Shown: in pieces, positions 45,420 through 54,301 of the stretch
Layout: each line of letters starts with the position of its first letter
Position numbering within the stretch: the first letter of the stretch is position 1
NCBI RefSeq assembly: GCF_000069785.1
Contig: NC_010528.1
Span: 248,001 to 312,000 of the forward strand
Direction: 5' to 3'
Source of the DNA: Cupriavidus taiwanensis LMG 19424
GTDB taxonomy: Bacteria; Pseudomonadota; Gammaproteobacteria; Burkholderiales; Burkholderiaceae
DNA: 64,000 nucleotides
The notes under the pieces: generated by a model
What the model saw: only the letters and a program-made list of their open reading frames with translations
The model's database searches: none
Told to the model about the DNA's origin: nothing
Translations under genes and position numbers: made by a program

Positions 45420-45486
45420 ATCCGGCTGCCGTACCGGCCGGCGGCTCCCGCGACCGAGCGGGACTGCCGGCGCCAACGCAAAAGAG

Positions 45487-45521
45487 AAACGCCGCAGGGG
45501 CCTGGCCAGCCTGCGGCGTTT
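45487..45521. terminator. Bidirectional terminator between ctaE and the DUF2909 gene
   Basis: AAACGCCGCAGG (45487-45498) pairs with CCTGCGGCGTTT (45510-45521) with A-rich and T-rich sides on both strands. It serves ctaE on the plus strand and the convergent small gene on the minus strand. Confidence 0.8.
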
Positions 45522-45563
45522 GTCTTTTGCGGGCCTGCGACGAGGCTGCCGCGGCGCGCCGGT

Positions 45564-45773
45564 TCAGGGCGCCATGCGGATGCCGGTGCTGTGGATCCAG
45601 CCCATCCAGCTCGAGAACAGGATGAACAGGAACAGCGCCACCGAGAAGCCCACGCGCAGCATCAGCGAGCGCATCATGTTGGGCGTCTTGCCGCGGTCGC
45701 GCATCATGAAGAACAAGGCCGAGGCCAGGCTGGCAATGATCAGGATGAAGGCAATGATGATGACAAAGCGCAT
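45564..45773 (-). CDS. Twin-transmembrane protein (DUF2909 family)
   Basis: A 69-residue protein with two helices (FVIIIAFILIIASLASALFFMM and SLMLRVGFSVALFLFILFSSWMGW) joined by a basic loop (RDRGKTPNMM). It is regularly found opposite to the oxidase genes between ctaE and the SURF1 gene. The function is unknown. It is the only minus-strand gene inside the cta cluster, so the cluster must be transcribed in at least two pieces. Confidence 0.82.
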   Translation of the reverse strand: MRFVIIIAFILIIASLASALFFMMRDRGKTPNMMRSLMLRVGFSVALFLFILFSSWMGWIHSTGIRMAP

Positions 45774-45863
45774 GGCGGGGCGGGTTGGGGGCGGGCGCGG
45801 CGCGACGTGCGGCGCACAGGCCCATTATCGCACCGGGGCGCGCTTCGCAGTGCCGCCGGGTCG

Positions 45864-46619
45864 ATGAGCTGGCGCCGCTTTGCCAGCCCGTTGCCGCTGG
45901 CCGCTGCGCTGGTCGTGATCGCGGTCACCTGCGCGCTGGGCAACTGGCAGCTCGATCGCGCGCACGAGAAAGAAGCGCGCGCCGCACGGCTGCAGGCGCT
46001 GGCGGCGCAGCCGCCGGTGGTGTTGGGCACGGCGCCGCTGTCACAAGTTGTGACCGACCGCGCGGTGCGCGTGACCGGGCGCTTCGACGCATCGCGCACG
46101 GTATTGCTGGATAATCGCCCCCACGGCATCGGCGGCCGCAGCGGCGACAGCCGCGCGGGCTTCCTGGTGCTGACGCCGCTGGTGATCGGCGCGTCGCCCG
46201 ATGAGGCCGCCGCCCGACGGGCGGTGCTGGTGCTGCGCGGCTGGCTGCCGCGCGATGCGCAGGACCGCACCCGGATCGCGCCGTTCCCGACGCCAGAGGG
46301 CGAGGTGACCATTACCGGCACGGCACTGGCGGGCGTGCCGCGGGTCTATAGCCTGGGCCAGGAGGCCGCCGGCAGCAGGATCCGCCAGAACCTCGAGATC
46401 GCGCCGTATGCCGCCGAAACCGGGCTGGCCCTGCATCCGCTGGTGGTCGAGCAGCGCAACGATACCGGCGACGGCCTGGCGCGCGACTGGCCGCCCGCGG
46501 ACGCGGGCGCCGACCGGCACTATGGCTATGCCTTCCAGTGGTTCGGGCTGGCCGCGCTGACGGTGGTGCTGGTGGTGGTGCCGGGCTGGCGCCGCGCGCG
46601 GCGGCTGGCCGCACCCTGA
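45864..46619 (+). CDS. SURF1-family cytochrome oxidase biogenesis protein
   Basis: A 251-residue protein with an N-terminal helix (LPLAAALVVIAVTCALGNWQLDRA) and a C-terminal helix (YAFQWFGLAALTVVLVVVPGW), the SURF1 architecture. VRVTGRFDASRTVLLDNRPHGIGGRSGDSRAGFLVLTPL and the C-terminal HYGYAFQWFGLA are conserved. Bacterial SURF1 proteins bind haem a and aid its delivery to subunit I. It starts a second plus-strand run with the SCO-like gene, ctaA, ctaB and sco. Confidence 0.92.
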   Translation: MSWRRFASPLPLAAALVVIAVTCALGNWQLDRAHEKEARAARLQALAAQPPVVLGTAPLSQVVTDRAVRVTGRFDASRTVLLDNRPHGIGGRSGDSRAGFLVLTPLVIGASPDEAAARRAVLVLRGWLPRDAQDRTRIAPFPTPEGEVTITGTALAGVPRVYSLGQEAAGSRIRQNLEIAPYAAETGLALHPLVVEQRNDTGDGLARDWPPADAGADRHYGYAFQWFGLAALTVVLVVVPGWRRARRLAAP

Positions 46620-46690
46620 TCGAATGAATTGACTGCCCATGCCCCGCACGGGTGCAGGGGCTTGCCGAAGACAAAGGACTGACGTACTCC

Positions 46691-47341
46691 ATGGCACAGC
46701 AAGACTCCGCTCCGGCCGCCGCGGCCTCGCCGCGGGACCCCCGCATCGACGCGCGCACGCGCCGTGGCCGCCTGCAGATGCTGATGCTGCTGCTGGTGTG
46801 CGCGTCGCCGGTGATCGCCTCCTATTTCACCTACTACGTGATCAAGCCGCGCGGCGGCGCCACCAACTACGGGGCGCTGGTCGACCCGCAGCGGCCGATG
46901 CCGCCGGTACGCGTCACCGACGAGCAGGGCCAGGCCGTGCCGCTGGAGCAGTTCCGCGGCAAGTGGCTGCTGGTCAGCGCCGATCCGTCGGCCTGCGACG
47001 AGGCCTGTGCGAAGAAGCTGTTCACCATCCGCCAGATCCGCGCCGGGCAGGGCCAGGACCGCCTGCGCATCGTGCCGGTTTGGCTGGTCACCGACGCGGG
47101 CAAGATCGACGAGCGCCTGGTCGCCGCCTACAACGAGCCCTACGCCGGGGTGCGCTTCCTGCGCATCGACCGCCAGGCCGCGCAGCAGTGGCTGCCGGCC
47201 GAGCCGGGCAAGCGCGCCGAGGACACGCTGTTCCTGGTCGACCCGCTGGGCAACCTGATGATGCGCTTCCCGCAGGACCCGGACCCGAAGAAGGTGAGCG
47301 GCGACCTGAAGAAGCTGCTCAAGGTCTCGCGCATCGGTTGA
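46691..47341 (+). CDS. SCO-like membrane-anchored thioredoxin-fold protein
   Basis: A 216-residue protein with one N-terminal helix (LQMLMLLLVCASPVIASYFTYYVI) and a periplasmic thioredoxin fold. It keeps a CxxxC pair, Cys102 and Cys106 (DPSACDEACAKKLFTIRQI), at the place of the SCO copper site, but the surrounding sequence differs from true SCO (no CPDVCP), so copper binding is uncertain. DTLFLVDPLGNLMMRFPQD is the SCO-like C-terminal strand. It is a standard member between the SURF1 gene and ctaA in this order. An alternative upstream start at 46652 is less likely. Confidence 0.83.
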   Translation: MAQQDSAPAAAASPRDPRIDARTRRGRLQMLMLLLVCASPVIASYFTYYVIKPRGGATNYGALVDPQRPMPPVRVTDEQGQAVPLEQFRGKWLLVSADPSACDEACAKKLFTIRQIRAGQGQDRLRIVPVWLVTDAGKIDERLVAAYNEPYAGVRFLRIDRQAAQQWLPAEPGKRAEDTLFLVDPLGNLMMRFPQDPDPKKVSGDLKKLLKVSRIG

Positions 47342-47350
47342 GGGGACGGC

Positions 47351-48454
47351 ATGCTGCTGCAACTGGCCATCATCGGCGTCCTGATCGCGCTGTTCCCGCT
47401 GTCCTACGTGATGGTGAAGGGCGATCGCAACAAGTACCGCAAGCTTGCCTGGATCACGGCATTCCTGACGCTGGACCTGATCATGTTCGGCAGCTTCACG
47501 CGGCTGACCGACTCCGGGCTGGGCTGCCCGGACTGGCCGGGCTGCTACGGGCATTCCAACCCGCATGCCGCGATGGAACCGATCCGCGCGGCCGAGACCG
47601 CCATGCCGAGCGGGCCGGTGACGCTGGCCAAGGCATGGATCGAGATGATCCATCGCTACTTCGCCATGGCCGTCGGCGTGCTGATCATCACGCTGATGGT
47701 GCTGGCGTGGGTCAAGCGGCGCGAGCTGAAGCAGTCGCCCTGGTTCGCCACTGGCGTGCTGCTGCTGGTGTGCGTGCAGGGCGCCTTCGGCGCCTTCACC
47801 GTGACCCTGAAGCTGCAGCCCGTTATCGTCGTCACGCACCTGATGCTGGGCATGGCGCTGCTGGCGGTGCTGATCCAGCTGGGCTCGCGCAACGACCCGC
47901 CGCACCCGGTCGCGCCGCAGGCGGCGCGGCTGCGCTGGCCGGTGCGCATCGGCCTGCTGCTGCTGGTGATCCAGATTTTCCTGGGCGGCTGGGTCAGCAC
48001 CAATTACGCGGTGCTGGCCTGCACCGACTTCCCGCTGTGCAATGGCCAGCTGGTGCCGGAGATGGACTTCCGCCATGGCTTTACGCTGTGGCGCCAGCTG
48101 GGCATGACCGCGGATGGCGACTACATCCCTCACGCGGCGCTGGTGGCGATCCACTGGGTGCATCGCTGCTTTGCCGTCGTCGTGCTGGGCTACCTGGCGT
48201 GGTTCGGCCTGCGCGCGCGCCGGCTCGAAGGGCTCAGCCGCGCGGCCGGCTGGCTGCTGGCGACGCTGGTGCTGCAACTGGCCACCGGGCTATCGAATAT
48301 CGTGTTCGACTGGCCGCTGGTGGCGGCGGTCGCGCATAACGGCGGCGCCGCGCTGCTGCTGCTGCTGCTGGTCCGTCTCCACTACAATATCGGGCTGACG
48401 ACCCGGGCCGCCGGCGCCCCCGCTGCCGTGCCGACTGCCGCCCGCGCCACATGA
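47351..48454 (+). CDS. ctaA: Haem A synthase (COX15/CtaA)
   Basis: A 367-residue, eight-helix enzyme that oxidises the C8 methyl of haem O to the formyl of haem [78 protein letters not shown] and [17 protein letters not shown] hold the haem His ligands and the Cys pairs of the family. Its last bases overlap ctaB (ATGA), so both enzymes are translationally coupled. Confidence 0.95.
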   Translation: MLLQLAIIGVLIALFPLSYVMVKGDRNKYRKLAWITAFLTLDLIMFGSFTRLTDSGLGCPDWPGCYGHSNPHAAMEPIRAAETAMPSGPVTLAKAWIEMIHRYFAMAVGVLIITLMVLAWVKRRELKQSPWFATGVLLLVCVQGAFGAFTVTLKLQPVIVVTHLMLGMALLAVLIQLGSRNDPPHPVAPQAARLRWPVRIGLLLLVIQIFLGGWVSTNYAVLACTDFPLCNGQLVPEMDFRHGFTLWRQLGMTADGDYIPHAALVAIHWVHRCFAVVVLGYLAWFGLRARRLEGLSRAAGWLLATLVLQLATGLSNIVFDWPLVAAVAHNGGAALLLLLLVRLHYNIGLTTRAAGAPAAVPTAARAT

Positions 48455-49395
48455 AAGACAAGACCCCTTCCGTGGTTACCGCTACCCACCCTCATTCCCT
48501 GGGCAGGTTGAGCCGCATGCGCCACCTGGCCCGGCAATATGCCGCCCTGACAAAGCCGCGCGTGACGCAGCTGGCCGTCTTCTGCGCCATCATCGGCATG
48601 TTCCTCGCCACGCCCGGCATGGTGCCGTGGCCGGTGCTGATCGGCGGCGCCGCCGGCATCTGGCTGCTGGCCGGCGCGGCCTTCGCCATCAATTGCCTGG
48701 TCGAGCAGAAGATCGATGCGCTGATGCGCCGTACCGCCTGGCGCCCGTCCGCCACCGGCGAGATCACCACGCGCCAGACGCTGGTGTTCTCCGCCATCCT
48801 GGGCGGCGCGGGCATGTGGCTGCTGCATGTCTACGCCAACGACCTGACCATGTGGCTGACCTTTGCCACGTTCCTGGGCTATGCGGTGGTCTACACCATC
48901 CTGCTCAAGCCGGCCACGCCGCAGAACATCGTTATCGGCGGGCTGTCCGGGGCGATGCCGCCGGCGCTGGGCTGGGCCGCGGTGGCCGGCGAGGTGCCGG
49001 CCGAGGCATGGTTCCTGGTGCTGATCATCTTCACCTGGACCCCGCCGCACTTCTGGGCGCTGGCGCTGTACCGCCGCGCCGACTACGCCAAGTCCGGGCT
49101 GCCGATGCTGCCGGTCACGCACGGCGAGCGCTACACGCTGCTGCATATCCTGCTGTACACGCTGATCATGATCGCGGCGACGCTGCTGCCCTTCGTCTAC
49201 GGCATGAGCGGCTACATCTACCTGGCGGCCGCGCTGGCGCTGGGCGCTGGCTTCCTCGCCTATGCCTGGAAGCTGTACCGGAACTATTCGGACGAACTGG
49301 CGCAGCGCACCTTCCGCTTCTCGATCCTGTACCTGTCGCTGCTGTTCGCGGCGCTGCTGGTCGACCACTACTTCAAGTTCGTGCCGCAGGTCTGA
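48451..49395 (+). CDS. ctaB: Protoheme IX farnesyltransferase (haem O synthase)
   Basis: A 314-residue UbiA-type prenyltransferase with about eight helices. The two Asp-containing motifs are [19 protein letters not shown] (first, NxxxxxxDxxMxRT) and the region [22 protein letters not shown] (second). [23 protein letters not shown] is the family N-terminal helix. It adds a farnesyl group to haem B giving haem O, the substrate of CtaA. An alternative ATG (MRHLAR) lies further in, but the overlapping ATGA supports this start. Confidence 0.96.
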   Translation: MKDKTPSVVTATHPHSLGRLSRMRHLARQYAALTKPRVTQLAVFCAIIGMFLATPGMVPWPVLIGGAAGIWLLAGAAFAINCLVEQKIDALMRRTAWRPSATGEITTRQTLVFSAILGGAGMWLLHVYANDLTMWLTFATFLGYAVVYTILLKPATPQNIVIGGLSGAMPPALGWAAVAGEVPAEAWFLVLIIFTWTPPHFWALALYRRADYAKSGLPMLPVTHGERYTLLHILLYTLIMIAATLLPFVYGMSGYIYLAAALALGAGFLAYAWKLYRNYSDELAQRTFRFSILYLSLLFAALLVDHYFKFVPQV

Positions 49396-49506
49396 CCTGC
49401 GCCGGCGTGCGCCCCGGCTGCGGCATCTTGCCGCGCCGGCGCGAGCGCAGCAGCATGATCGGCGATACTGCATGCTGTTTCCTTCCCATTCCTGACCCGT
49501 CCCCGC

Positions 49507-50127
49507 ATGCCACGCCTCAGCTCCGCTTCCGGCCTGTTCGCCGCCTTCCGCCGCTTTTCCCTGCTGGCCGCGCTGGCCCTGGCCGTCGCTGCCTGCGGGC
49601 AGCAGAAAGCGTCGTTCCGCAATGTCGATATCACCGGCGCCGCCGACTTCGGCAAGGACTTCTCGCTGACCGACCACACCGGCAAGGTGCGCACCCTGGC
49701 CGACTACAAGGGCAAGGCCGTGGTGATGTTCTTCGGCTACACCCACTGCCCGGACGTCTGCCCCACCACCATGGCCGAACTGAAGGCGGTGATGGAGAAG
49801 CTGGGACCGGACGCGGACCGCGTACAGGTGCTGTTCGTCACGGTGGATCCGGAACGCGATACGCAGGCCCTGCTGGCGCAGTACGTGCCCGCCTTCGATC
49901 CGCGCTTCGTCGGGTTGCGCCCGGCCGACGAGGCCTCGCTGCAGAAGCTGGCCAAGGACTTCAAGGTGTTCTACGCCAAGGTGCCGGGCAGCTCGCCCAA
50001 CAACTACACGGTGGATCACTCGGCCGGCAGCTATGTGTTCGATCCTAACGGCAAGCTGCGGCTGTTCATCCGTCACGGCCAGGGTCCGGAACCCATCGCG
50101 CACGACCTGAAACAGCTGTTGTCCTGA
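49507..50127 (+). CDS. SCO-family copper chaperone lipoprotein
   Basis: A 206-residue protein with a lipoprotein signal (lipobox VAAC, Cys30) and a thioredoxin-like fold. The copper ligands are Cys81 and Cys85 in FFGYTHCPDVCPTTM and the later His in TVDHSAGSYVF, all present. VQVLFVTVDPERDT is typical. It delivers copper to CuA of subunit II. It is the second SCO-type protein of the cluster and the one with a complete metal site. A bidirectional terminator follows. Confidence 0.95.
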   Translation: MPRLSSASGLFAAFRRFSLLAALALAVAACGQQKASFRNVDITGAADFGKDFSLTDHTGKVRTLADYKGKAVVMFFGYTHCPDVCPTTMAELKAVMEKLGPDADRVQVLFVTVDPERDTQALLAQYVPAFDPRFVGLRPADEASLQKLAKDFKVFYAKVPGSSPNNYTVDHSAGSYVFDPNGKLRLFIRHGQGPEPIAHDLKQLLS

Positions 50128-50183
50128 CGCAGCCGGGGCGAACGGGTGCGGCATAACGTCGCACCATGGCTTCCCCGGGCAAC

Positions 50184-50213
50184 AAAAAAGGCCGGTCCAT
50201 GGACCGGCCTTTT
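50184..50213. terminator. Bidirectional terminator between sco and rpoH
   Basis: AAAGGCCGGTCC (50187-50198) pairs with GGACCGGCCTTT (50201-50212); both sides carry A/T runs, so it can serve the two convergent genes. Confidence 0.88.
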
Positions 50214-50231
50214 GCATGGATGCGGTGAGGA

Positions 50232-51161
50232 TCAGGCGAAGGCCTGCAGCGCGCCCTTCATCTTCTTCATCGCCGCCGCCTCGATCTGGCGGATGCGCTC
50301 GGCCGACACGCCGAACTCGTCGGCCAGCTCATGCAGCGTGGCGCCGCCCGAGCCGTCGTCCTCGACGTTGAGCCAGCGCGCCTCGATGATGCGGCGGCTG
50401 CGCTCGTCGAGCTTGGCCAGCGCTTCTTCCAGCCCCTCGACCTGCATGCGGTCCTGGCGCTTGGCCTCCATCACGCGGGTCGGCTCGTTGTGGTTGTCGG
50501 CCAGGTAGGCGATGGGGGCGAATTCCTCTTCGCCGTCGTCGACCTGGCCTTCCAGCGCCAGATCGCCGCCCGACAGGCGGGTTTCCATCTCCATCACTTC
50601 TTCAGGCTTGACGTTCAGCTCGCGCGCCACGGCCTCGACCTGCTCCGGCGTGAAGGTGTGCCCGCCCTGCTTGTGGCTGCGCAGGTTGAAGAACAGCTTG
50701 CGCTGGGCCTTGGTGGTGGCCACCTTGACCATGCGCCAGTTCTTCAGCACATATTCATGGATTTCTGCCTTGATCCAGTGCATTGCGTACGACACCAGGC
50801 GCACGCCCTGGTCCGGATCGAAACGCTTCACTGCCTTCATCAGGCCGATATTGCCTTCCTGGATCAGGTCGGCGTGGGGCAGGCCGTAGCCCAGGTACTG
50901 GCGGGCGATCGACACCACCAGCCGCAGGTGCGACATCACCAGGCGGCGGGCCGCCTCGACGGAATCGTGGTCGCGCAGTTCGCGCGCGAGGCGTTGCTCT
51001 TCCTCCGCGGTCAGCAGCGGAATGCGGTGGACAGCCTGGATATAGCTGTCGAGGTTGCCCACGGTCGCCGGAAAGGTCAGCGCAAAGCTGCCCGTGTTCC
51101 GGGGCACCGTCGGCAGACGGTTATTGGTCAGGGTTTGGTCGGCAGACAAGACTGCGTTCAC
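50232..51161 (-). CDS. rpoH: RNA polymerase sigma-32 factor (heat shock)
   Basis: A 309-residue sigma factor. Region 2 contains RLVVSIARQYLGYGLPHADLIQEGNIGLMKAVKRFDPDQGVRLVSYAMHWIKAEIHEYVL. The RpoH box QRKLFFNLR follows, and region 4 ends with LHELADEFGVSAERIRQIEAAAMKKM. The start is GTG at 51161, with AAAGGAG 10-16 bp before it. It directs transcription of chaperone and protease genes. A perfect CIRCE operator sits 81-108 bp upstream, over a probable promoter, pointing to HrcA control. Confidence 0.96.
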   Translation of the reverse strand: MNAVLSADQTLTNNRLPTVPRNTGSFALTFPATVGNLDSYIQAVHRIPLLTAEEEQRLARELRDHDSVEAARRLVMSHLRLVVSIARQYLGYGLPHADLIQEGNIGLMKAVKRFDPDQGVRLVSYAMHWIKAEIHEYVLKNWRMVKVATTKAQRKLFFNLRSHKQGGHTFTPEQVEAVARELNVKPEEVMEMETRLSGGDLALEGQVDDGEEEFAPIAYLADNHNEPTRVMEAKRQDRMQVEGLEEALAKLDERSRRIIEARWLNVEDDGSGGATLHELADEFGVSAERIRQIEAAAMKKMKGALQAFA

Positions 51162-51239
51162 TCAATGGCTCCTTTCGCGTCCGGCGGTTTGGTTGCCGGT
51201 GCGCCGCGGCCCCATGGGGAATCGGCGGCACTGCAACAC

Positions 51240-51269
51240 ATCTTAGCACTCTGGCCGGGTGAGTGCTAA
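51240..51269 (-). promoter_or_regulatory. Probable sigma-70 promoter of rpoH
   Basis: On the minus strand TTAGCA (51264-51269), 18-bp spacer, TAAGAT (51240-51245), each four of six to consensus. The start would be near 51233. It coincides with the CIRCE element, so repressor binding would block RNA polymerase. Confidence 0.5.
51243..51269. promoter_or_regulatory. CIRCE element (HrcA operator) upstream of rpoH
   Basis: TTAGCACTC (51243-51251), nine bases, GAGTGCTAA (51261-51269): a perfect 9-9-9 match to CIRCE. HrcA binds this sequence and represses heat-shock genes until it is titrated by misfolded proteins. The pirin gene starts 237 bp away on the other side and might also be affected. Confidence 0.92.
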
Positions 51270-51505
51270 TTGGAGTTCCGATGCGTACGATAGTTCCCGG
51301 GTATCGCTCTTACTGTTCGGATAGCCAGGTAAATCCTAAAGAGACGGCAACGATACCGCTGCCATCGCGCACTGGTAGTTAGAGCGCAGGGTGGCAACGG
51401 GGTTCTTCCCGCCGCTGCAATGCTCTGTTCCAGCACCGGCTACACTCGACCGGCGGGCAGCGCACTGGCATGCTTGCGAGCCTCTCTTATCGGATCGGAG
51501 GAGTT

Positions 51506-52381
51506 ATGTCTGCTATCGAACACTTGCTCAAGCCGCATGTGCGCGACCTGGGCGATTTCACCGTGCGCCGGCTGCTGCCGGCCGCGGCAACCCAGACCGT
51601 CGGGCCGTTTATCTTCTTCGACCATATGGGGCCGGTGCAGCTGCCGCCGGGCCAGGGCGCCGATGTGCGCCCGCATCCCCATATCGGACTGGCCACGGTC
51701 ACCTATCTGTTCGAGGGCGAGATCATCCATCGCGACAGCCTGGGCAGCGACCAGGCGATCCGCCCCGGCGACGTCAACTGGATGACCGCGGGCCACGGCA
51801 TCGTGCACTCGGAGCGATCGCCCGAGCACGTGCGGCCCGAGGGCGCACGCCTGCACGGCATCCAGACCTGGGTGGCGCTGCCGCAGGAGCATGAGGGCGC
51901 CGAGCCGTCGTTTTTCCACCATCCGGCCGCGACGCTGCCGCGCATCGAGCGGCCCGGCGTGCGCATGGTGGTGATTGCCGGCGATGCGTTCGGCCAGACC
52001 TCGCCGGTCCAGGTCTTCAGCCGCACGCTGTATGTGGCGATCGAGCTGGACGCGGGGGCCAGCGTGGAAATTCCCGCCGACCACGCCGAGCGCGGCATCT
52101 ATCCGGTGGACGGCGCGGTCGCGCTCGACGGCGAGCCGCTGCCCGCCGAGCACATGGTGGTGCTCACGCCGGGCCAGCCGGCGACGCTGACGGCCACGGC
52201 GCCGTCGCGCGTGATGCTGCTGGGCGGCGACCCGACCGACGGGCACCGCTTCATCTACTGGAATTTCGTTGCCAGCAGCAAGGTGGCGATCGAGGCCGCG
52301 GCCCAGCGCTGGGAGGACGACCAGTTCCCGCATGTGCCCGGCGAGACCGAGCGCATTCCGCTGCCTCCGCGCAAGCCGTGA
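51506..52381 (+). CDS. Pirin-family protein
   Basis: A 291-residue bicupin. The metal site of the N-terminal cupin is visible in VRPHPHIGLATVTYLFEGEIIHRDSLG and NWMTAGHGIVHSERSP (His, His, His, Glu pattern). LHGIQTWVALPQEHEGAEPSFFHH begins the second half, and the C-terminal segment keeps the pirin fold. Some bacterial pirins are quercetinases, others bind regulatory proteins; the activity here is unknown. CGGAGGAG precedes the ATG at 51506. Confidence 0.9.
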   Translation: MSAIEHLLKPHVRDLGDFTVRRLLPAAATQTVGPFIFFDHMGPVQLPPGQGADVRPHPHIGLATVTYLFEGEIIHRDSLGSDQAIRPGDVNWMTAGHGIVHSERSPEHVRPEGARLHGIQTWVALPQEHEGAEPSFFHHPAATLPRIERPGVRMVVIAGDAFGQTSPVQVFSRTLYVAIELDAGASVEIPADHAERGIYPVDGAVALDGEPLPAEHMVVLTPGQPATLTATAPSRVMLLGGDPTDGHRFIYWNFVASSKVAIEAAAQRWEDDQFPHVPGETERIPLPPRKP

Positions 52382-52399
52382 CGGTGGTGCCGGGCCAGC

Positions 52400-53392
52400 T
52401 CAGACCGGACTGGCCCAGGTCACGCGCGTGCCCTGGCGCAGGCATTCGCGGATGGCCTCGATCTGGATGGCGATGGGCGCCGGCACCGGCACCGCGCCGT
52501 CCAGCACGCGGCGGATCCAGGCCACGGTGAGGCCGGCATCGCTGCCCGGCGGCAACTCCGGCACGTCGCCGATCGAGCCGCCGGCCTGGCCGACCAGGGT
52601 CTGCTGGTGGCCTTCATGCAGCCAGTCGATACGGCCGCTGCGCCGGGCGTCGGCGACCACCTCGCCCTCGGTGCCGCGTGCCAACAGCACGTTGGCGGGT
52701 TCGTGGGAGAAGTAATCGGTCAGCGTCTCGCGGTATTCAGGGTGCGTGTAGCTATACAGCCGCAGGCCTTCGGCGGGCGTGTGCTCGCCCACCGGCTGCA
52801 GCATCTTCGCCACGGTGTGCGAGGAATTGCGCAGCCCGATCACGGTGCGCCGCTCCAGCAGCCGCGACAGCCCGGGCGACAGCACATCCACCGGCAGCAC
52901 CGCCAGCGGGCCATCGCGGTCCCCATCGCGCAGCCTTGCCGCGGCTTCGTCGGTGCTCGCGCACAGGGGCACGCCCAGGGCCTCGAACAGCGCCATGCTG
53001 GTCACGCGGCCCTCGAACACGCGCGTGCCGTGCACCACGACCGGGATCCCTTCGCGGGCCAGCAGCAGCGCCAGCAGCGGCACCAGGTTGGGCTGCTTGC
53101 GCGCGCCGTTGTAGCTGGGGATCACCACCACCTGCCGGTCCGGCGGCGCCGGCAACGGCTGGCAGTGCGCATGGGCCGCCTCCAGCATGCCGGCCAGCTC
53201 GTGCGGGGCCTCGCCCTTGATGCGATAGGCCATCAGGATGGCGCCCAGCTCCAGGTCGGACACGCGGCCCGCCAGCATGGCGTCGAACAGGGCCTGCGCG
53301 TCCTCGCGCGGCAGCGCGCGCGCGCCATTGACGCCGCGGCCGATCTCCTTGATATAGCGGGCGGCTGGAAATGGGGCGGCGGTCGTGGTCAT
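52400..53392 (-). CDS. ybiB: YbiB-family protein (TrpD2-like, anthranilate phosphoribosyltransferase fold)
   Basis: A 330-residue protein with the fold of TrpD (N-terminal helical domain EDAQALFDAMLAGRVSDLELGAILMAYRIKGE; then PSYNGARKQPNLVPLLALLLAREGIPVVVHG). The usual PRPP-binding GTGGD motif of TrpD is absent. That identifies the YbiB/TrpD2 group, which binds nucleic acid in E. coli instead of making tryptophan precursors. ATG at 53392 follows the family. It lies 86 bp downstream of the ABC ATPase gene on the same strand and may share its transcript. Confidence 0.85.
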   Translation of the reverse strand: MTTTAAPFPAARYIKEIGRGVNGARALPREDAQALFDAMLAGRVSDLELGAILMAYRIKGEAPHELAGMLEAAHAHCQPLPAPPDRQVVVIPSYNGARKQPNLVPLLALLLAREGIPVVVHGTRVFEGRVTSMALFEALGVPLCASTDEAAARLRDGDRDGPLAVLPVDVLSPGLSRLLERRTVIGLRNSSHTVAKMLQPVGEHTPAEGLRLYSYTHPEYRETLTDYFSHEPANVLLARGTEGEVVADARRSGRIDWLHEGHQQTLVGQAGGSIGDVPELPPGSDAGLTVAWIRRVLDGAVPVPAPIAIQIEAIRECLRQGTRVTWASPV

Positions 53393-53478
53393 GGCGGCGT
53401 GGGGGTAGTGTGTTCTGGGTTCATGATAGCGGAGCGCGGCGGCCTCGCCCATGGCCGCCTGGCGCTGCCACTGTGCCG

Positions 53479-54282
53479 CTACGCCGCTTGCTGCAGCGCC
53501 GGATTGCGCTGCTTGCGGTAGAGGAAGTCGAGCACCGCGGTGCGGCAGCGGTGGTAGGCCGGATCGTCCGCCAGCGCCACGCGATCGCGCGGGCGCGGCA
53601 GGTCCACCTTCAGGATCTCGCCGATGGTGGCCGCCGGGCCGTTGGTCATCATCACGATGCGGTCGGCCAGCAGCACGGCCTCGTCAACATCGTGCGTCAC
53701 CATTACCACCGTGCTGCGCGTGGCTGCCACGATCTTGATCAGCTCGTCCTGCAGGTGCGCGCGCGTGAGCGCATCGAGCGCGCCGAAGGGCTCGTCCATC
53801 AGCAGCACCTTGGGCGCCATCGCCAGCGCGCGGGCAATGCCGACGCGCTGCTTCATGCCGCCGGAGATCTCGTGCGGATACTTGCCCTCGGCGTGGCTCA
53901 GGCCGACCAGCGCCAGCGTGTCGTGCGTGCGCGCCCTGAGCCGCGCCTTGTCCTCGCTGCCCGCGAACACCCGCTCGACGCCCAGGTAGACGTTTTCGAA
54001 GCAGGTCAGCCACGGCAGCAGCGAATGGTTCTGGAATACCACCGCGCGCTCCGGGCCGGGACCGGCGATTTCGCGCCCGGCGCAGATCAGCGCGCCCGTG
54101 GTGGGCGTGGCCAGCCCCGCCAGCAGGTTCAGCAGCGTGGACTTGCCGCAGCCGGAGTGGCCGATCAGCGTGATGAACTCGCCCTCGGCGATCTGCAGGT
54201 CGATGTCGCGCAGCGCGACGAACGGGCCCTTGCGGGTCTTGAAGGTCTGGCCGACGTTTTCAATGCTGACGAACTTGTCCAT
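53479..54282 (-). CDS. nrtD: Nitrate/sulfonate-type ABC transporter ATP-binding protein
   Basis: A 267-residue ATPase. Walker A LIGHSGCGKSTLLNLLAGL, Q-loop VFQNHSLLPWLTCFENV, signature EISGGMKQRVGIARALAMAPKVLLMDEPFGALDALTR (signature plus Walker B) and the H-loop MVTHDVDEAVLLADRIVMM are complete. It powers uptake with the NrtB permease (19 bp upstream) and NrtA-like receptor. There is one ATPase gene instead of the nrtC-nrtD pair of cyanobacteria. The regulatory context (NasT leader) supports nitrate or nitrite as substrate. Confidence 0.92.
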   Translation of the reverse strand: MDKFVSIENVGQTFKTRKGPFVALRDIDLQIAEGEFITLIGHSGCGKSTLLNLLAGLATPTTGALICAGREIAGPGPERAVVFQNHSLLPWLTCFENVYLGVERVFAGSEDKARLRARTHDTLALVGLSHAEGKYPHEISGGMKQRVGIARALAMAPKVLLMDEPFGALDALTRAHLQDELIKIVAATRSTVVMVTHDVDEAVLLADRIVMMTNGPAATIGEILKVDLPRPRDRVALADDPAYHRCRTAVLDFLYRKQRNPALQQAA

Positions 54283-54301
54283 GGCGTCTCTCCCGTATGG
54301 G

